From BD2-11 sp965221785 (GTDB lineage Bacteria; Gemmatimonadota; Gemmatimonadetes; Longimicrobiales; Gaopeijiaceae), in the NCBI GenBank assembly GCA_965221785.1, contig CBDCSR010000003.1:434001-498000 (forward strand): a DNA stretch of 64,000 bases, in the 5' to 3' direction. Below the pieces are notes generated by a model. The model ran no database searches. It was not told the origin of the DNA and saw only the letters and a list, made by a program, of their open reading frames with translations. The position numbers were made by a program, and so were the translations under genes. This document shows positions 43,557-52,704 of the stretch, in pieces. How positions within the stretch are numbered: position 1 is the first letter of the stretch; each line of letters opens with the position of its first letter.

Positions 43557-45035
43557 TTACCACCGCGTGATCACCACGCGCTTGTCGGTGAAGAACTCGA
43601 CGGAGTCACGGCCCTGGGCCTTGAGATCGCCGAAGAAGGAGCCGCGCGATCCGCCGAAGGGGAAGAAGGCCATCGGCGCCGCCACGCCGATGTTGATGCC
43701 GATCATGCTGATGCCGGCGTGGTAGCGGAACTCGCGCGCGGCGCGCCCGCTCGTCGTGAAGATCGAGGTGGCGTTGCCGTACTCGCTCTGGTGCATGAGC
43801 TCGATGGCGTCCTCCACGGTGTCGACCCGGCTCATCCCCATCACCGGCCCGAAGATCTCGTCCTTGCCGATCGCCATGTCGGGGTGCACGTCCTCGAAGA
43901 TGGTCGGGCCGACCCAGTTGCCTTCAGGGTAGCCGGGCACCCTGGCATCGCGACCATCCATCGTCAGCGAAGCCCCCTCCTTCACGCCGCTGTCGATGTA
44001 GCCCACCACCCGGTCGCGGTGGCTGGCGGAGATCACCGGGCCCATGTCCACCCCGTCCTCGAGCCCGTTGCCCACGCGCAGCGAGGCGGAGCGGTCGAGG
44101 ATGCGCTCGCGGATGTTCGCGTAGGCGTCGGCCACCCCCACCACGACGCTCCCCGCAAGGCAGCGCTGGCCGGCCGAGCCGAAGATCGACGACACCACAG
44201 CGTCGGCGACCAGGTCGTAGTCCGCGTCCGGGAGCACGATCATGTGGTTCTTGGCCCCGCCGAGCGCCTGCACGCGCTTGCCGGCCGCGCCCGCCTTCCT
44301 GTACAGGATGCGCGCGACCTGGCTTGATCCCACGAAGGACACCCCGGCGATGCCGGGATGCTCGAGCAGGGCGGTCACCGCTTCCCGGTCGCCGTGCACC
44401 ACGTTGAGCACCCCCGGGGGCAGCCCCGCCTGCTCGGCCAGCTCCACCACCCGCTGGTGGGTGAGCGGATCCTGCTCGCTGGGCTTCAGCACCACCGTGT
44501 TGCCCGCCGCTACGGCGTAGGGCCAGAACCACATCGGGATCATCACGGGGAAGTTGTAGGGAGAGACGACGGCGAAGACCCCCAGCGGCTGCCGGATGGC
44601 CTCGCAGTCGATGCCCGGGGCCACGTCCTCGAGCACATCGCCCATCATCAGCGTCGGGATTCCGCAGGCGTGCTCGACGTTCTCGATGCCGCGCTGAAGC
44701 TCACCCCGGCACTCGTCGAGGTTCTTTCCGTGTTCGATGACCAGGGAGCGGGCCAGCGCGTCCTTGTGCTCGTCGAGCAGATGCTTCAGACGGAAGAGCA
44801 CCCGGGCGCGGTCGACCGCGGGCGTGCGGCGCCAACCGGGGAAGGCCGCGGTGGCTGCGGCGACGGCGGTGTCCACATCGCCGCCCGTGGAAAGCGGCAC
44901 CCGTGCCAGCGGCTCACCGGTGGTGGGATTGGTTACGGGCAGCGAGCCCGTGCCCGACGGTGCTGTCCAGCGGCCCGCGACGTAATTGCGGATGGGTTCG
45001 CGCGAGATATCGATCGTGGCTGTATCGGCGGACAT
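43557..45035 (-). CDS. mmsA: CoA-acylating methylmalonate-semialdehyde dehydrogenase
   Basis: 492 residues, cytoplasmic tetrameric aldehyde dehydrogenase. It oxidises malonate or methylmalonate semialdehyde to acetyl- or propionyl-CoA with NAD+ and CoA. Typical MmsA sequence blocks are present: YVAGRWTAPSGTG, VSPYNFPVMIPMWFWPYAVA, NVVHGDREAVTALL, GGAKNHMIVLPDAD, catalytic Cys292 in GSAGQRCLAGS, and the C-terminal GVAAPMAFFPFGGSRGSFFG. ATG 45035 follows AGGAGCTGACGCC. It precedes the aminotransferase in an operon, consistent with valine/beta-alanine catabolism. Confidence 0.95.
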   Translation of the reverse strand: MSADTATIDISREPIRNYVAGRWTAPSGTGSLPVTNPTTGEPLARVPLSTGGDVDTAVAAATAAFPGWRRTPAVDRARVLFRLKHLLDEHKDALARSLVIEHGKNLDECRGELQRGIENVEHACGIPTLMMGDVLEDVAPGIDCEAIRQPLGVFAVVSPYNFPVMIPMWFWPYAVAAGNTVVLKPSEQDPLTHQRVVELAEQAGLPPGVLNVVHGDREAVTALLEHPGIAGVSFVGSSQVARILYRKAGAAGKRVQALGGAKNHMIVLPDADYDLVADAVVSSIFGSAGQRCLAGSVVVGVADAYANIRERILDRSASLRVGNGLEDGVDMGPVISASHRDRVVGYIDSGVKEGASLTMDGRDARVPGYPEGNWVGPTIFEDVHPDMAIGKDEIFGPVMGMSRVDTVEDAIELMHQSEYGNATSIFTTSGRAAREFRYHAGISMIGINIGVAAPMAFFPFGGSRGSFFGDLKAQGRDSVEFFTDKRVVITRW

Positions 45036-45154
45036 GGCGTCAGCTCCTGCGGATGGCGGCAGGAAGGGAAGGTAAAGCGGAGTTTCCATGGTAGAACGGT
45101 GGCCTTGAAGTGTCCCATTCGCGCCCTTTCGGGTCAAGGGGATTTGGCAGTCTG

Positions 45155-45442
45155 TCAGTCCCGCTCTTCCCGAAAAAAGTCGATTCGGCAGCGCACCGGG
45201 CCGTCGACGGCGACCCGGTGACGCATCCTGGGATGGATGGTGACATGGCCGGGTGCCGGCACCGGATGATCCTCGCTCGTTTCGAGATTCACGAACCGCA
45301 GACCGCCCTCCAGGACGTTGAGCACGCCCCAGTGTCCCGGCGCGAGTGCATGTTCCCGTTGCAGCGCGTCCGGGAGCGTGTCCTGCGTGAAGATGGGAGA
45401 GGAGTGGCTCGGAACGAGCCCGTCAGGCAAACGGTCGGTCAT
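45155..45442 (-). CDS. DUF1971 small cupin-fold protein
   Basis: 95 residues. LPDGLVPSHSSPIFTQDTLP, then LQREHALAPGHWGVLNVLEGGLRFVNL, VTIHPRMRHRVAVDGPVRCRIDFFREE is the DUF1971 cupin also fused to some TehB-type methyltransferases and linked there to tellurite resistance. Stand-alone copies are of unknown function. ATG 45442 begins the domain; the ribosome site is weak. It lies 120 bp upstream of mmsA on the same strand, antisense to the leader region of the S9 peptidase. Confidence 0.85.
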   Translation of the reverse strand: MTDRLPDGLVPSHSSPIFTQDTLPDALQREHALAPGHWGVLNVLEGGLRFVNLETSEDHPVPAPGHVTIHPRMRHRVAVDGPVRCRIDFFREERD

Positions 45443-45541
45443 GATGCGCGCTGGACGATGAGGGTGGGCTGTCATTGCACCGGTGGACGGGGCCGGGCCA
45501 TCTTCCTCAAGCAAACCGTTTCCCTGCATCGGAGGAAGGCC

Positions 45542-47971
45542 ATGCGGCCGCCAGCAGCGCATCCGACACGACTCGGGATGTCGTTCTTCTTCCTCGTCCT
45601 GGCTCCATTGCTCGTGTCTCTGACCCCGATCGCGGGTCACGCCCAGGACGCGCCGCGCGCCCTCACCGCTGAGGACTACGCCCGCGCGGAACGCCACCTC
45701 GGTGCGAACATGAACCCGCTGGTGTTCAACGGGGCGGTCGATCCCAACTGGATGCCGGACGGCCGCTTCTGGTACCGGAACCAGACCCCGCAGGGCAGCG
45801 AGTATCTGGTGGTCGACCCCGGTGCGGGCACTCGCGAACCCGCCTTCGACCACGAGAGGATGGTGAACGCGCTGTCGGGGGTGGCCGGCGCGGGCGCGAC
45901 GGCGGCCGGTGTGCCGGGCGGGCAGTTCATCCCCGGGGCGGCCGTGGTCCTCTTCGCGCCCGAGGGGGACGACTTCAGCGACGATGGACGCGCCTTCCGC
46001 TGCAGCACGATCGCCTACCGTTGCGAGGAGCTGGAGGGCTCCCCGGAACAGCGCCGGGCTAACTACATGGCGATCTCCATGGGCTTCGAGGCCGCCTTCC
46101 GCCGCTCCGCCGGCGTCGTCTCGCCGGACCAGGCGAACGAGGCCTTCATCCGCGACCGCAACCTCTGGGTGCGCGAGACGCAGACCGGGGAAGAGACGCA
46201 GCTGACCTTCGACGGCGAGGAGGACTTCGGCTACGCGACCAACAACGCGGGCTGGGTGCGGAGCCCCCGGCCGGTCCTGCGCTGGTCTCCCGACAGCCGC
46301 AGGATCGCCACCTTCCAGCACGACGCGCGCGGCGTGGGCATGATGTACATGGTCAACACCCAGGTGGGTCATCCCGAGCTGGATTCCTGGCCCTATCCCC
46401 TGCCCGAAGACTCGGTGATCTTCCGTATCCACCGCGTGGTGCTGGACCTGGACGCGCCCGCGAACTCGCGCCTGGTGCGTTTCGACATGCCGCCGGACCA
46501 GCACCGCTCCTCGGTGTGCGACCACGTCGCCTGCGGAGGCACCTTCGCGGACGTGGAATGGAGCGGCGACGCCACCCAGGTGGCCTTCGTGTCGAGTTCC
46601 CGCGACCACAAGGTGGCCACGCTGCGCGTCGCCGATGCCCGCACAGGCGCGGTGCGCGACGTCCTGGAGGAGCGGGTGGAGACCTTCTTCGAGTCCGGCG
46701 ACGGGGGCCACAACTGGCGGGTCCTCGAGGAGAGCGGCGAGGTCATCTGGTTTTCCCGGCGCGACAACTGGAGCCATCTCTACCTCTACGACCTCGATAC
46801 CGGGGCGCTGAAGCGGCAGATCACTTCCGGGGAGTGGAATGTCCTCGAGGTGCTGGAAGTCGACACCGATGCCCGCACCGTGCTCTTCATGGGCAACGAG
46901 CGCGAGGACGGGGACCCCTACTTCCGCTACCTGTACCAGATCGGGCTGGACGGAGGTGACGTCCGGCTGCTTACTCCCGACAGCGCCGACCACACCATCT
47001 CGCGCTCCCCCGACGGCGACTACTTCGTCGACAGCTGGTCCACCCCCGCGACCCCGCCCGTGAGCGCCGTGCGCGACATGAGCGGCCAGGTCGTGGTCGA
47101 ACTGGAGAGCGCCGACATCTCCCGGCTCCAGGCGGCCGGCTGGCAACCGCCCATCCCCTTCGAGGTCAAGGCGCGCGACGGCGTCACGGATCTCTACGGA
47201 CTCATGTTCCGTCCCTCCAACTTCGATCCGTCGATGAAGTACCCGATCGTCAACTACCTCTACCCGGGTCCGCAGAGCGGCAGCGTCGGGAGCCGCAGCT
47301 TCCGCGCCGCGCACCGGGACCTGCAGGCGATCGCGGAGCTGGGGTTCGTGGTGGTGGAGCTGGACGCCATGGGCACGCCCATGCGCTCGCGCTCCTTCCA
47401 CGAGGCGTATTACGGCAACATGGGCGACAACGGCCTGCCCGATCAGATCACCGGCATCCAGCAACTCGCCGAGCGGCACGAATGGATGGATGTCGACCGG
47501 GTGGGCATCTTCGGGCACTCGGGCGGCGGCTTCGCGTCCACGGCCGGCATCCTGCGCTATCCGGAGTTCTACAAGGTGGCGGTGTCACAGGCGGGCAACC
47601 ACGACAACCGCAACTACGAGGACGACTGGGGCGAGAAGTGGCAGGGGCTGCTCGAGGAATACGACGACGGCACCACCAACTACGACAACCAGGCCAACCA
47701 GCTGGTCGCGGGGAACCTCGAGGGCAAGCTGCTCATCGCCCACGGCACCATGGACACCAACGTGCCGCACTCGAACACCATGCTGGTGGTGGACGCGCTC
47801 ATCGCCGCGAACAAGGACTTCGACCTGGTGCTGTTCCCGAATCGGGGCCACGGCTTCGGCAACGAGCCCTACATGATGCGCAAGCGCTGGGACTACTTCG
47901 TGCGCCATCTCATGGGCGCGGAGCCCCCGGCGAACTACGAGTTCGGCCAGCTGCGCCGGCCGGTTGGGTAG
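45542..47971 (+). CDS. Exported S9B dipeptidyl-peptidase IV-like peptidase
   Basis: 809 residues. The leader LGMSFFFLVLAPLLVSLTPIAGHAQ is a Sec signal. The N-terminal part is a DPP-IV-type propeller (VRSPRPVLRWSPDSRRIATFQHD, NWSHLYLYDLDTGALKRQITSG). The catalytic Ser is Ser660 in GIFGHSGGGFAS, the Asp lies in AHGTMDTNVPHSN, and the His in FPNRGHGFGNE. It releases dipeptides from peptides, probably with Pro or Ala at position two. GGAGGAAGG precedes ATG 45542. Confidence 0.94.
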   Translation: MRPPAAHPTRLGMSFFFLVLAPLLVSLTPIAGHAQDAPRALTAEDYARAERHLGANMNPLVFNGAVDPNWMPDGRFWYRNQTPQGSEYLVVDPGAGTREPAFDHERMVNALSGVAGAGATAAGVPGGQFIPGAAVVLFAPEGDDFSDDGRAFRCSTIAYRCEELEGSPEQRRANYMAISMGFEAAFRRSAGVVSPDQANEAFIRDRNLWVRETQTGEETQLTFDGEEDFGYATNNAGWVRSPRPVLRWSPDSRRIATFQHDARGVGMMYMVNTQVGHPELDSWPYPLPEDSVIFRIHRVVLDLDAPANSRLVRFDMPPDQHRSSVCDHVACGGTFADVEWSGDATQVAFVSSSRDHKVATLRVADARTGAVRDVLEERVETFFESGDGGHNWRVLEESGEVIWFSRRDNWSHLYLYDLDTGALKRQITSGEWNVLEVLEVDTDARTVLFMGNEREDGDPYFRYLYQIGLDGGDVRLLTPDSADHTISRSPDGDYFVDSWSTPATPPVSAVRDMSGQVVVELESADISRLQAAGWQPPIPFEVKARDGVTDLYGLMFRPSNFDPSMKYPIVNYLYPGPQSGSVGSRSFRAAHRDLQAIAELGFVVVELDAMGTPMRSRSFHEAYYGNMGDNGLPDQITGIQQLAERHEWMDVDRVGIFGHSGGGFASTAGILRYPEFYKVAVSQAGNHDNRNYEDDWGEKWQGLLEEYDDGTTNYDNQANQLVAGNLEGKLLIAHGTMDTNVPHSNTMLVVDALIAANKDFDLVLFPNRGHGFGNEPYMMRKRWDYFVRHLMGAEPPANYEFGQLRRPVG

Positions 47972-48040
47972 GGAAGGACCTTCAGAACGGCCGGGCCACC
48001 CGTTCGAGCGCTGCCGCCCCGGCCGGAGACACCGAGCCGA

Positions 48041-48532
48041 ATGAGCACAACGCTTGCCGGCGCCGAGGCGCGAGGCGCCATGCACGCGCGCATCGACCGA
48101 CTCTCGCGGGAGAGCGTCCGGCAGTGGGGGACCATGTCTGCGCATGAGATGGTCTGTCACGCTGCCGACCAGCTGCGGATCGCGATGGGCGATATCGACA
48201 CGCAGCCCGGACCGCTCCGGTTCAGATTCGGCAGTCGGGAACTCAAGGCGCCACTGGGACCGCTCAGATTCGAGTGGTACCGACGGGTTGCGGTGGGCTG
48301 GCTGCCCTGGCCCAGGGCACGCCTGGGCGCCGCGCCCGAGATGCTGACAACGGCCCCGGCCGAGTGGCATGGCGATATCGCGGCGCTCCATTCCCTGGTC
48401 GACCGCGTCGGTCGGAAAGACCTGGCGGAGACGTGGGCGCCGCATCCGCTGTTCGGTCGGATTTCAGGCCGGGAGTGGAGTTTTCTCTGCTGGAAGCACC
48501 TCGACTACCATCTCCGCCAGTTCGGCGTCTGA
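48041..48532 (+). CDS. DinB-like/DUF1569 protein
   Basis: 163 residues, cytoplasmic. The four-helix DinB-like pattern is visible: MHARIDRLSRESVRQWGTMSAHEMVCHAADQLRIAMGD, an inserted hydrophobic/proline stretch, then EWSFLCWKHLDYHLRQFGV, with His residues in helix 2 and helix 4 suited to bind metal. DinB-like proteins include mycothiol- and bacillithiol-dependent enzymes, but DUF1569 members remain uncharacterised. Stand-alone, 69 bp after the S9 gene. Confidence 0.8.
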   Translation: MSTTLAGAEARGAMHARIDRLSRESVRQWGTMSAHEMVCHAADQLRIAMGDIDTQPGPLRFRFGSRELKAPLGPLRFEWYRRVAVGWLPWPRARLGAAPEMLTTAPAEWHGDIAALHSLVDRVGRKDLAETWAPHPLFGRISGREWSFLCWKHLDYHLRQFGV

Positions 48533-48560
48533 CGTCACCGCCCCGGCGACGCCGATTGCT

Positions 48561-49103
48561 CTACCTGCCGGCCGATGCCTCTGCCGCCAGCACGTCGCCC
48601 ACCGCCTGCACGATGTCCTGCTGCGGGCCGATGCCGGTGTAGGCGACCCTGCCCTCCGCGTCCAGGATGACCACGTAGGCGGTCGCCGGGGCCAGAAAGG
48701 CGCGCGTGGCGTTGCCGCGGGTGTCCCAGAGCATCGGGAAGGGGATGGCGTGCCGCTCCAGGTGCCGGCGCACGGCGCGCTGGCTCTGGGCCACCGCGAC
48801 CGCGACCGCGAGGAAGCCGACCTCCTCGCCGTAGCGTTCGAAAGCGGCGTCCATGCTGGGCTGCAGCGCCTCGCACTGCTCGCACCAGCTGGCCCAGAAC
48901 TCGAGCAGCAGGGGCCGCTCGCCGACGTATTCCGCGAGGTCGACGGGTGCCCCGTCGAGGGTCTCGATGGTGGGAGGCTGCGGCGTCTCGCCCACGGCGA
49001 TGCCGATCTCGCCCCGTTCCTGCGCGCCCGCGCCGCTGAAGAGCATCGCGACGGCGCCGAACGCCGCAACCGTCGCAAGGAGATTGCGTCTGACCGTATT
49101 CAC
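48561..49103 (-). CDS. Exported thioredoxin-fold (TlpA-like) protein
   Basis: 180 residues. A signal (LLATVAAFGAVAMLFSGAGAQ) leads to a thioredoxin fold with CxxC at Cys74 and Cys77 in EFWASWCEQCEAL. The TlpA/ResA-type insertion LERHAIPFPMLWDTRGNATRAF and cis-Pro equivalent ATAYVVILD follow. It would use electrons delivered across the membrane by the CcdA-like protein encoded immediately upstream to reduce disulfides in the periplasm. GTG 49103 is chosen because it overlaps the CcdA stop (GTGA). Confidence 0.9.
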   Translation of the reverse strand: MNTVRRNLLATVAAFGAVAMLFSGAGAQERGEIGIAVGETPQPPTIETLDGAPVDLAEYVGERPLLLEFWASWCEQCEALQPSMDAAFERYGEEVGFLAVAVAVAQSQRAVRRHLERHAIPFPMLWDTRGNATRAFLAPATAYVVILDAEGRVAYTGIGPQQDIVQAVGDVLAAEASAGR

Positions 49104-49828
49104 ATCACCAGTCCCGTTTGAATCAGGTAGTATTCCGCCACGCCCAGCATAATGATACCCGCCGCCTTCTTGATCCATACCATCCAGGCGCCCGACTTCG
49201 GCAGCCAGGCGGCGGTGCCGGAGAAAAGCCCGACCGCGACCAGCAGCGAGGTCATCCCCAGCGAGAACACGAAGAGGTAGATGAACCCCATGGCGCCGGC
49301 CTGGGTCGCCGCAACCCAGGTGAGAACCACGGCGAAGGCGGGGGCGCCGCAGGGTGCCGCCACGATGCCGGAGGTGGCCCCCAGCAGGAAGACCGCCGGG
49401 TACGACCCGCCGCCCAGCCCGCCCGCCCAATGCAGCAGCCGCTTGGGAGCGCTCACCGGAATCACGTCCAGCATGGCCAGCGCGAAGATGATGAGGAGGT
49501 TGGCGGTGGCAAACCGCACCCAGGGGTTCGCGCTGACCGTGCCGAAGAGGGTGCCGCTCAGCCCCGCCAACAGGCCGAGCAGGGCGTAGAACATGGCCAG
49601 CCCCGTCACATACGTGAGCGTCAGTCCCACGATGCGTGCGCGCGGAGCCTTGTCCCTGGAGGCACCGGCGATGACCGACGCGGTGATGGGGATCATCGGG
49701 TAGACGCACGGCGTCAGGCTGGTCAGCACACCGGCCCAGAAGAGTAGTCCCATGGCCAGCAGGGGGCTCGCGCTCAGGCTCTCGGAGATGCCTCCGACCT
49801 GCGCGGCGGTGGTCCAGATGGCTGACAT
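49100..49828 (-). CDS. CcdA/DsbD-type transmembrane thiol-reductant carrier
   Basis: 242 residues with six or seven membrane segments. The conserved cysteine pair is in LTPCVYPMIP (Cys41) and AAPCGAPAF, the redox pair that moves electrons from cytoplasmic thioredoxin to periplasmic partners. No periplasmic alpha or gamma domain is fused, so it is CcdA-like rather than full DsbD. Its GTGA overlap with the TlpA-like gene couples the two. It follows glcE by 24 bp in the same operon. Confidence 0.92.
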   Translation of the reverse strand: MSAIWTTAAQVGGISESLSASPLLAMGLLFWAGVLTSLTPCVYPMIPITASVIAGASRDKAPRARIVGLTLTYVTGLAMFYALLGLLAGLSGTLFGTVSANPWVRFATANLLIIFALAMLDVIPVSAPKRLLHWAGGLGGGSYPAVFLLGATSGIVAAPCGAPAFAVVLTWVAATQAGAMGFIYLFVFSLGMTSLLVAVGLFSGTAAWLPKSGAWMVWIKKAAGIIMLGVAEYYLIQTGLVM

Positions 49829-49852
49829 GGCCCGACTCCCGGGTGCGGCGGT

Positions 49853-51136
49853 CTACGAGGCCGGCGAGGACAGTACCCCGGCGGGGTCGAAGCTGTCCAC
49901 GATGCCGCGCGTGAGCGCGAGGACGCCCGCCGTGGTAGCGGGTTCGGGCGCGGGCCACCGGGAGACGCCCGCGCGCGAGACCCGGAAGGTTGCTCCGGTG
50001 TCCACGACATCGTCGCGCAGGCGGGCGAGGGTGTCGAAGACGGCCGCCGCGTCGGCGCCGCCCACCGCCACCCGCAGCACTCCCAGTGAGACATGCGCGG
50101 CCACCGTGCCGCACTCCACGGCCGGCTCCGCCAGGTCGCCCAGGCGAGAGGGCAGGTGGCTGACCCGAGCCACGGCGGCTGCGCCGTCCTCGAAGCGTTC
50201 CAGCGCCGCGAACCAGCGCGCGGACGCCTCGCCCTCCAGGCGCCGGCTGGCGTTCCGTCCCACACGCCCGTTGAGGATGCGCTCCGATTCCGCGACCGCC
50301 TCGGGCGAGCCGAGCAGGCGAACGGCGACGGTCGGCTCCTTGCCGTGGCCGGCCAGCAGCTCCAGCGCCGGGATGCGCACCGGCGCCGTGGCCAGCGAGC
50401 GGGCCAGCACCACGGTCAGTGCCAGCCGGGGGGTCTGGTAGAGGAGGGTCACGTCCCGGACCGGCAGCGGGTGCAGGCGCACGGTCGCGGAGGTCACGAT
50501 CCCGAGCCGTCCGCCGCTCCCCGTCGCGAGCTTCACCAGGTCATACCCGGCGACGTTCTTGACCACCCGCCCGCCCAGTTCCAGCACGCGCCCGTCCCCG
50601 GTCACCAGCGTCAGCCCGAGGACGTGGTCGCGGGGGGTGCCGAACTTGCCCTGCAGCGGCCCGTACGCCCCGCTCGCCAGCACGCCTCCGAGGCTGCGCC
50701 GGGCCCGCCCGGGCGGGTCGAGGGGAAGCCACTGGCCCTGGTCGCCGGTCACTCGCTCCAGCTGGCCGAGGGAGACCCCGGCGTCCGCCGTGAGGGTCAG
50801 GTCGGCGGGGTCGTAGGCGTGGACGGTGTCCAGCGCGCGCGTGCTCACCACCAGGTCCACCGGTCCGTCCAGGTAGCCCGGAGGGAGGGAGCTGGCGTTG
50901 CCGATGCAGCGCACCTGCCGGCCGTCGCGGGACGCCCGCGCCATCAGGTTGCGCAACTCCCTGACCGTCTGCGGCACCACCACGGGAGCGCGGCCGGCCA
51001 CCGCCGCCCGGCTGTCCGCCGCGGCTCCGCCGTTCATGCCGGGCGCGACGCCGGGGTTCGCTTCCCGGTCCGGGCGCTCCGTGCCCGCCTCGTCATCGCT
51101 CACCGTCGCAGGGCCGTTCCGTTCGTCCAGACTCAT
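49853..51136 (-). CDS. glcE: Glycolate oxidase FAD-binding subunit-like protein (GlcE-type)
   Basis: 427 residues. The PCMH-type FAD-binding fold is visible: VPQTVRELRNLMARASRDGRQVRCIGNASSL, LTLTADAGVSLGQLE, LGGVLASGAYGPLQGKFGTPRDHVLGLTLVTGDG and KNVAGYDLVKLATGSGGRLGIVTSATVRL. GlcE pairs with GlcD in oxidation of glycolate to glyoxylate. ATG 51136 is inside an ATGA overlap with glcD, showing coupling. GlcF, the iron-sulfur subunit, does not follow; the next genes are CcdA and TlpA. Confidence 0.9.
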   Translation of the reverse strand: MSLDERNGPATVSDDEAGTERPDREANPGVAPGMNGGAAADSRAAVAGRAPVVVPQTVRELRNLMARASRDGRQVRCIGNASSLPPGYLDGPVDLVVSTRALDTVHAYDPADLTLTADAGVSLGQLERVTGDQGQWLPLDPPGRARRSLGGVLASGAYGPLQGKFGTPRDHVLGLTLVTGDGRVLELGGRVVKNVAGYDLVKLATGSGGRLGIVTSATVRLHPLPVRDVTLLYQTPRLALTVVLARSLATAPVRIPALELLAGHGKEPTVAVRLLGSPEAVAESERILNGRVGRNASRRLEGEASARWFAALERFEDGAAAVARVSHLPSRLGDLAEPAVECGTVAAHVSLGVLRVAVGGADAAAVFDTLARLRDDVVDTGATFRVSRAGVSRWPAPEPATTAGVLALTRGIVDSFDPAGVLSSPAS

Positions 51137-52623
51137 GCCGTCGCACTCGCGGGAATCGCCCTGGGCGCCTTCCGGCTCCCGTCCTCGACCGCGCCCGCGG
51201 CCGCCGGGTCCACTCCCAGGATCCGGTCCGGCAGCACCTTGCCCGGGTTGCACAGGCCCGCAGGATCGAACACGCGGCGCACCGACTCCATCGCCCACAG
51301 GGTGTCGTCGGAGTGGATCAGCGACATGTAGTCGCGCTTGTCGAGCCCCACGCCGTGTTCGCCCGTGATTGTTCCCCCGGCTTCGACGCAGATGCGCATG
51401 ATCTCCTTGGAGGCCCGCTCCACCCGCTCCATCTCGGCGGCGTCGCGCCGGTCGAAGAGGATGTTGGGGTGCAGGTTGCCGTCTCCGGCATGGAAGACGT
51501 TGGCTACCTTGAGGTCGTAGCGCACGCCGATCTGCGCGATCTGCGCCAGGACGTCGGGAAGCCGCGTGCGCGGGACGGTCGCGTCCTGCACCAGCAGGTC
51601 GGGGGCGATCCTGCCCATGGCGCCAAAGGCCTTCTTCCTTCCCTTCCAGAGCGCCGCGCGCGCATCCGCGGAGGTGGCCCTGCGCACCTCGCGCGCCCCG
51701 CACTCCAGGCACGCCGCCTCCGCCCGCGCGGCCTCGGCCTCAAGGCCCGCCTCGATGCCGTCGAACTCGACCACCAGCGCGGCCGCCGCGTCAGTGGGAT
51801 ACCCGGCGGCGAAGATGCTCTCCTCCACGGCCCGAATGGTGGCCTGGTCGATGATCTCGAGCGCCGCCGGGAGCAGGCCGTCGGCGATGATTGCGGTCAC
51901 CGCCCGCCCCGCATCCTCCAGGCGCTCGAAGATGCCGAGCAGCGTGTGCGTCGCCTGCGGCAGCGGAAGCAGCTCGACATCGATTTCCACCGCGATGCCG
52001 AAACAGCCCTCCGATCCCACGAACAGCCCCGCGAGGTCGAGTTCCCCGGTGTCCAGCCCGCGGTCTCCCAGGTACACCCGGCTGCCGTCGGGCAGCACCA
52101 CGTCCAACCCCCGTATGTAGCGGGAGGTGACCCCGTACTTGAGGCAGTGGGGGCCGCCCGAGTTCTCCGCGACGTTGCCGCCGACCGAGCAGGCGCTCTG
52201 CGACGAGGGATCCGGGGCGTAGTAGAGGCCGTGGGGCCGGGTCGCCGCGGTGAGGTGGGCGTTCACCACGCCGGGCTGGATGCGCGCCCGCCGGTTGTGC
52301 AGGTCGAGTTCCAGAATCCGGTTCATGCGCGCTGTGCACACCACCACCGCCCCGTCGACCGCGAGCGCGCCGCCGGAGAGGCCGGTTCCCGATCCGCGCG
52401 CCACGAAGGGCACGCGCCGGGTGGTGATCGCACGCACCACCCGGGCGGTTTCGTCCCCGTCCCGGGGAAGCACGACCGCCCGCGGCGGATAGCGGTAGGC
52501 GGTGAGGCCGTCGGACTCGTACACCATGAGCCGGGCGGGGTCGGTGATGACAGCGTCCTCGCCCACGATGCGGACGAGTTCCTCCGCCAGCCCGGTTGAC
52601 AGGCGCGGTGCTTTGGCGATCAC
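51133..52623 (-). CDS. glcD: FAD-linked oxidase, glycolate oxidase subunit GlcD-type
   Basis: 496 residues. FAD-binding segments VVLPRDGDETARVVRAI, VARGSGTGLSGGAL, ENSGGPHCLKYGVT and the C-terminal catalytic part with NVFHAGDGNLHPNI and ITGEHGVGLDKRDYMSLIH (histidines at the flavin) are intact, as in GlcD and D-lactate dehydrogenases. Whether the substrate is glycolate or another D-2-hydroxy acid is open. GTG 52623 has GGGAG upstream. Probably transcribed with the MBL gene 81 bp before it. Confidence 0.92.
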   Translation of the reverse strand: MIAKAPRLSTGLAEELVRIVGEDAVITDPARLMVYESDGLTAYRYPPRAVVLPRDGDETARVVRAITTRRVPFVARGSGTGLSGGALAVDGAVVVCTARMNRILELDLHNRRARIQPGVVNAHLTAATRPHGLYYAPDPSSQSACSVGGNVAENSGGPHCLKYGVTSRYIRGLDVVLPDGSRVYLGDRGLDTGELDLAGLFVGSEGCFGIAVEIDVELLPLPQATHTLLGIFERLEDAGRAVTAIIADGLLPAALEIIDQATIRAVEESIFAAGYPTDAAAALVVEFDGIEAGLEAEAARAEAACLECGAREVRRATSADARAALWKGRKKAFGAMGRIAPDLLVQDATVPRTRLPDVLAQIAQIGVRYDLKVANVFHAGDGNLHPNILFDRRDAAEMERVERASKEIMRICVEAGGTITGEHGVGLDKRDYMSLIHSDDTLWAMESVRRVFDPAGLCNPGKVLPDRILGVDPAAAGAVEDGSRKAPRAIPASATA

Positions 52624-52704
52624 GGCACGGCTCCCGGTGAAGGAGAAGCGCGCGTCCGGCGGAAGCGGGCCGCCGCCGGTAACGCGCGCCGCGTCAGGGG
52701 AATA

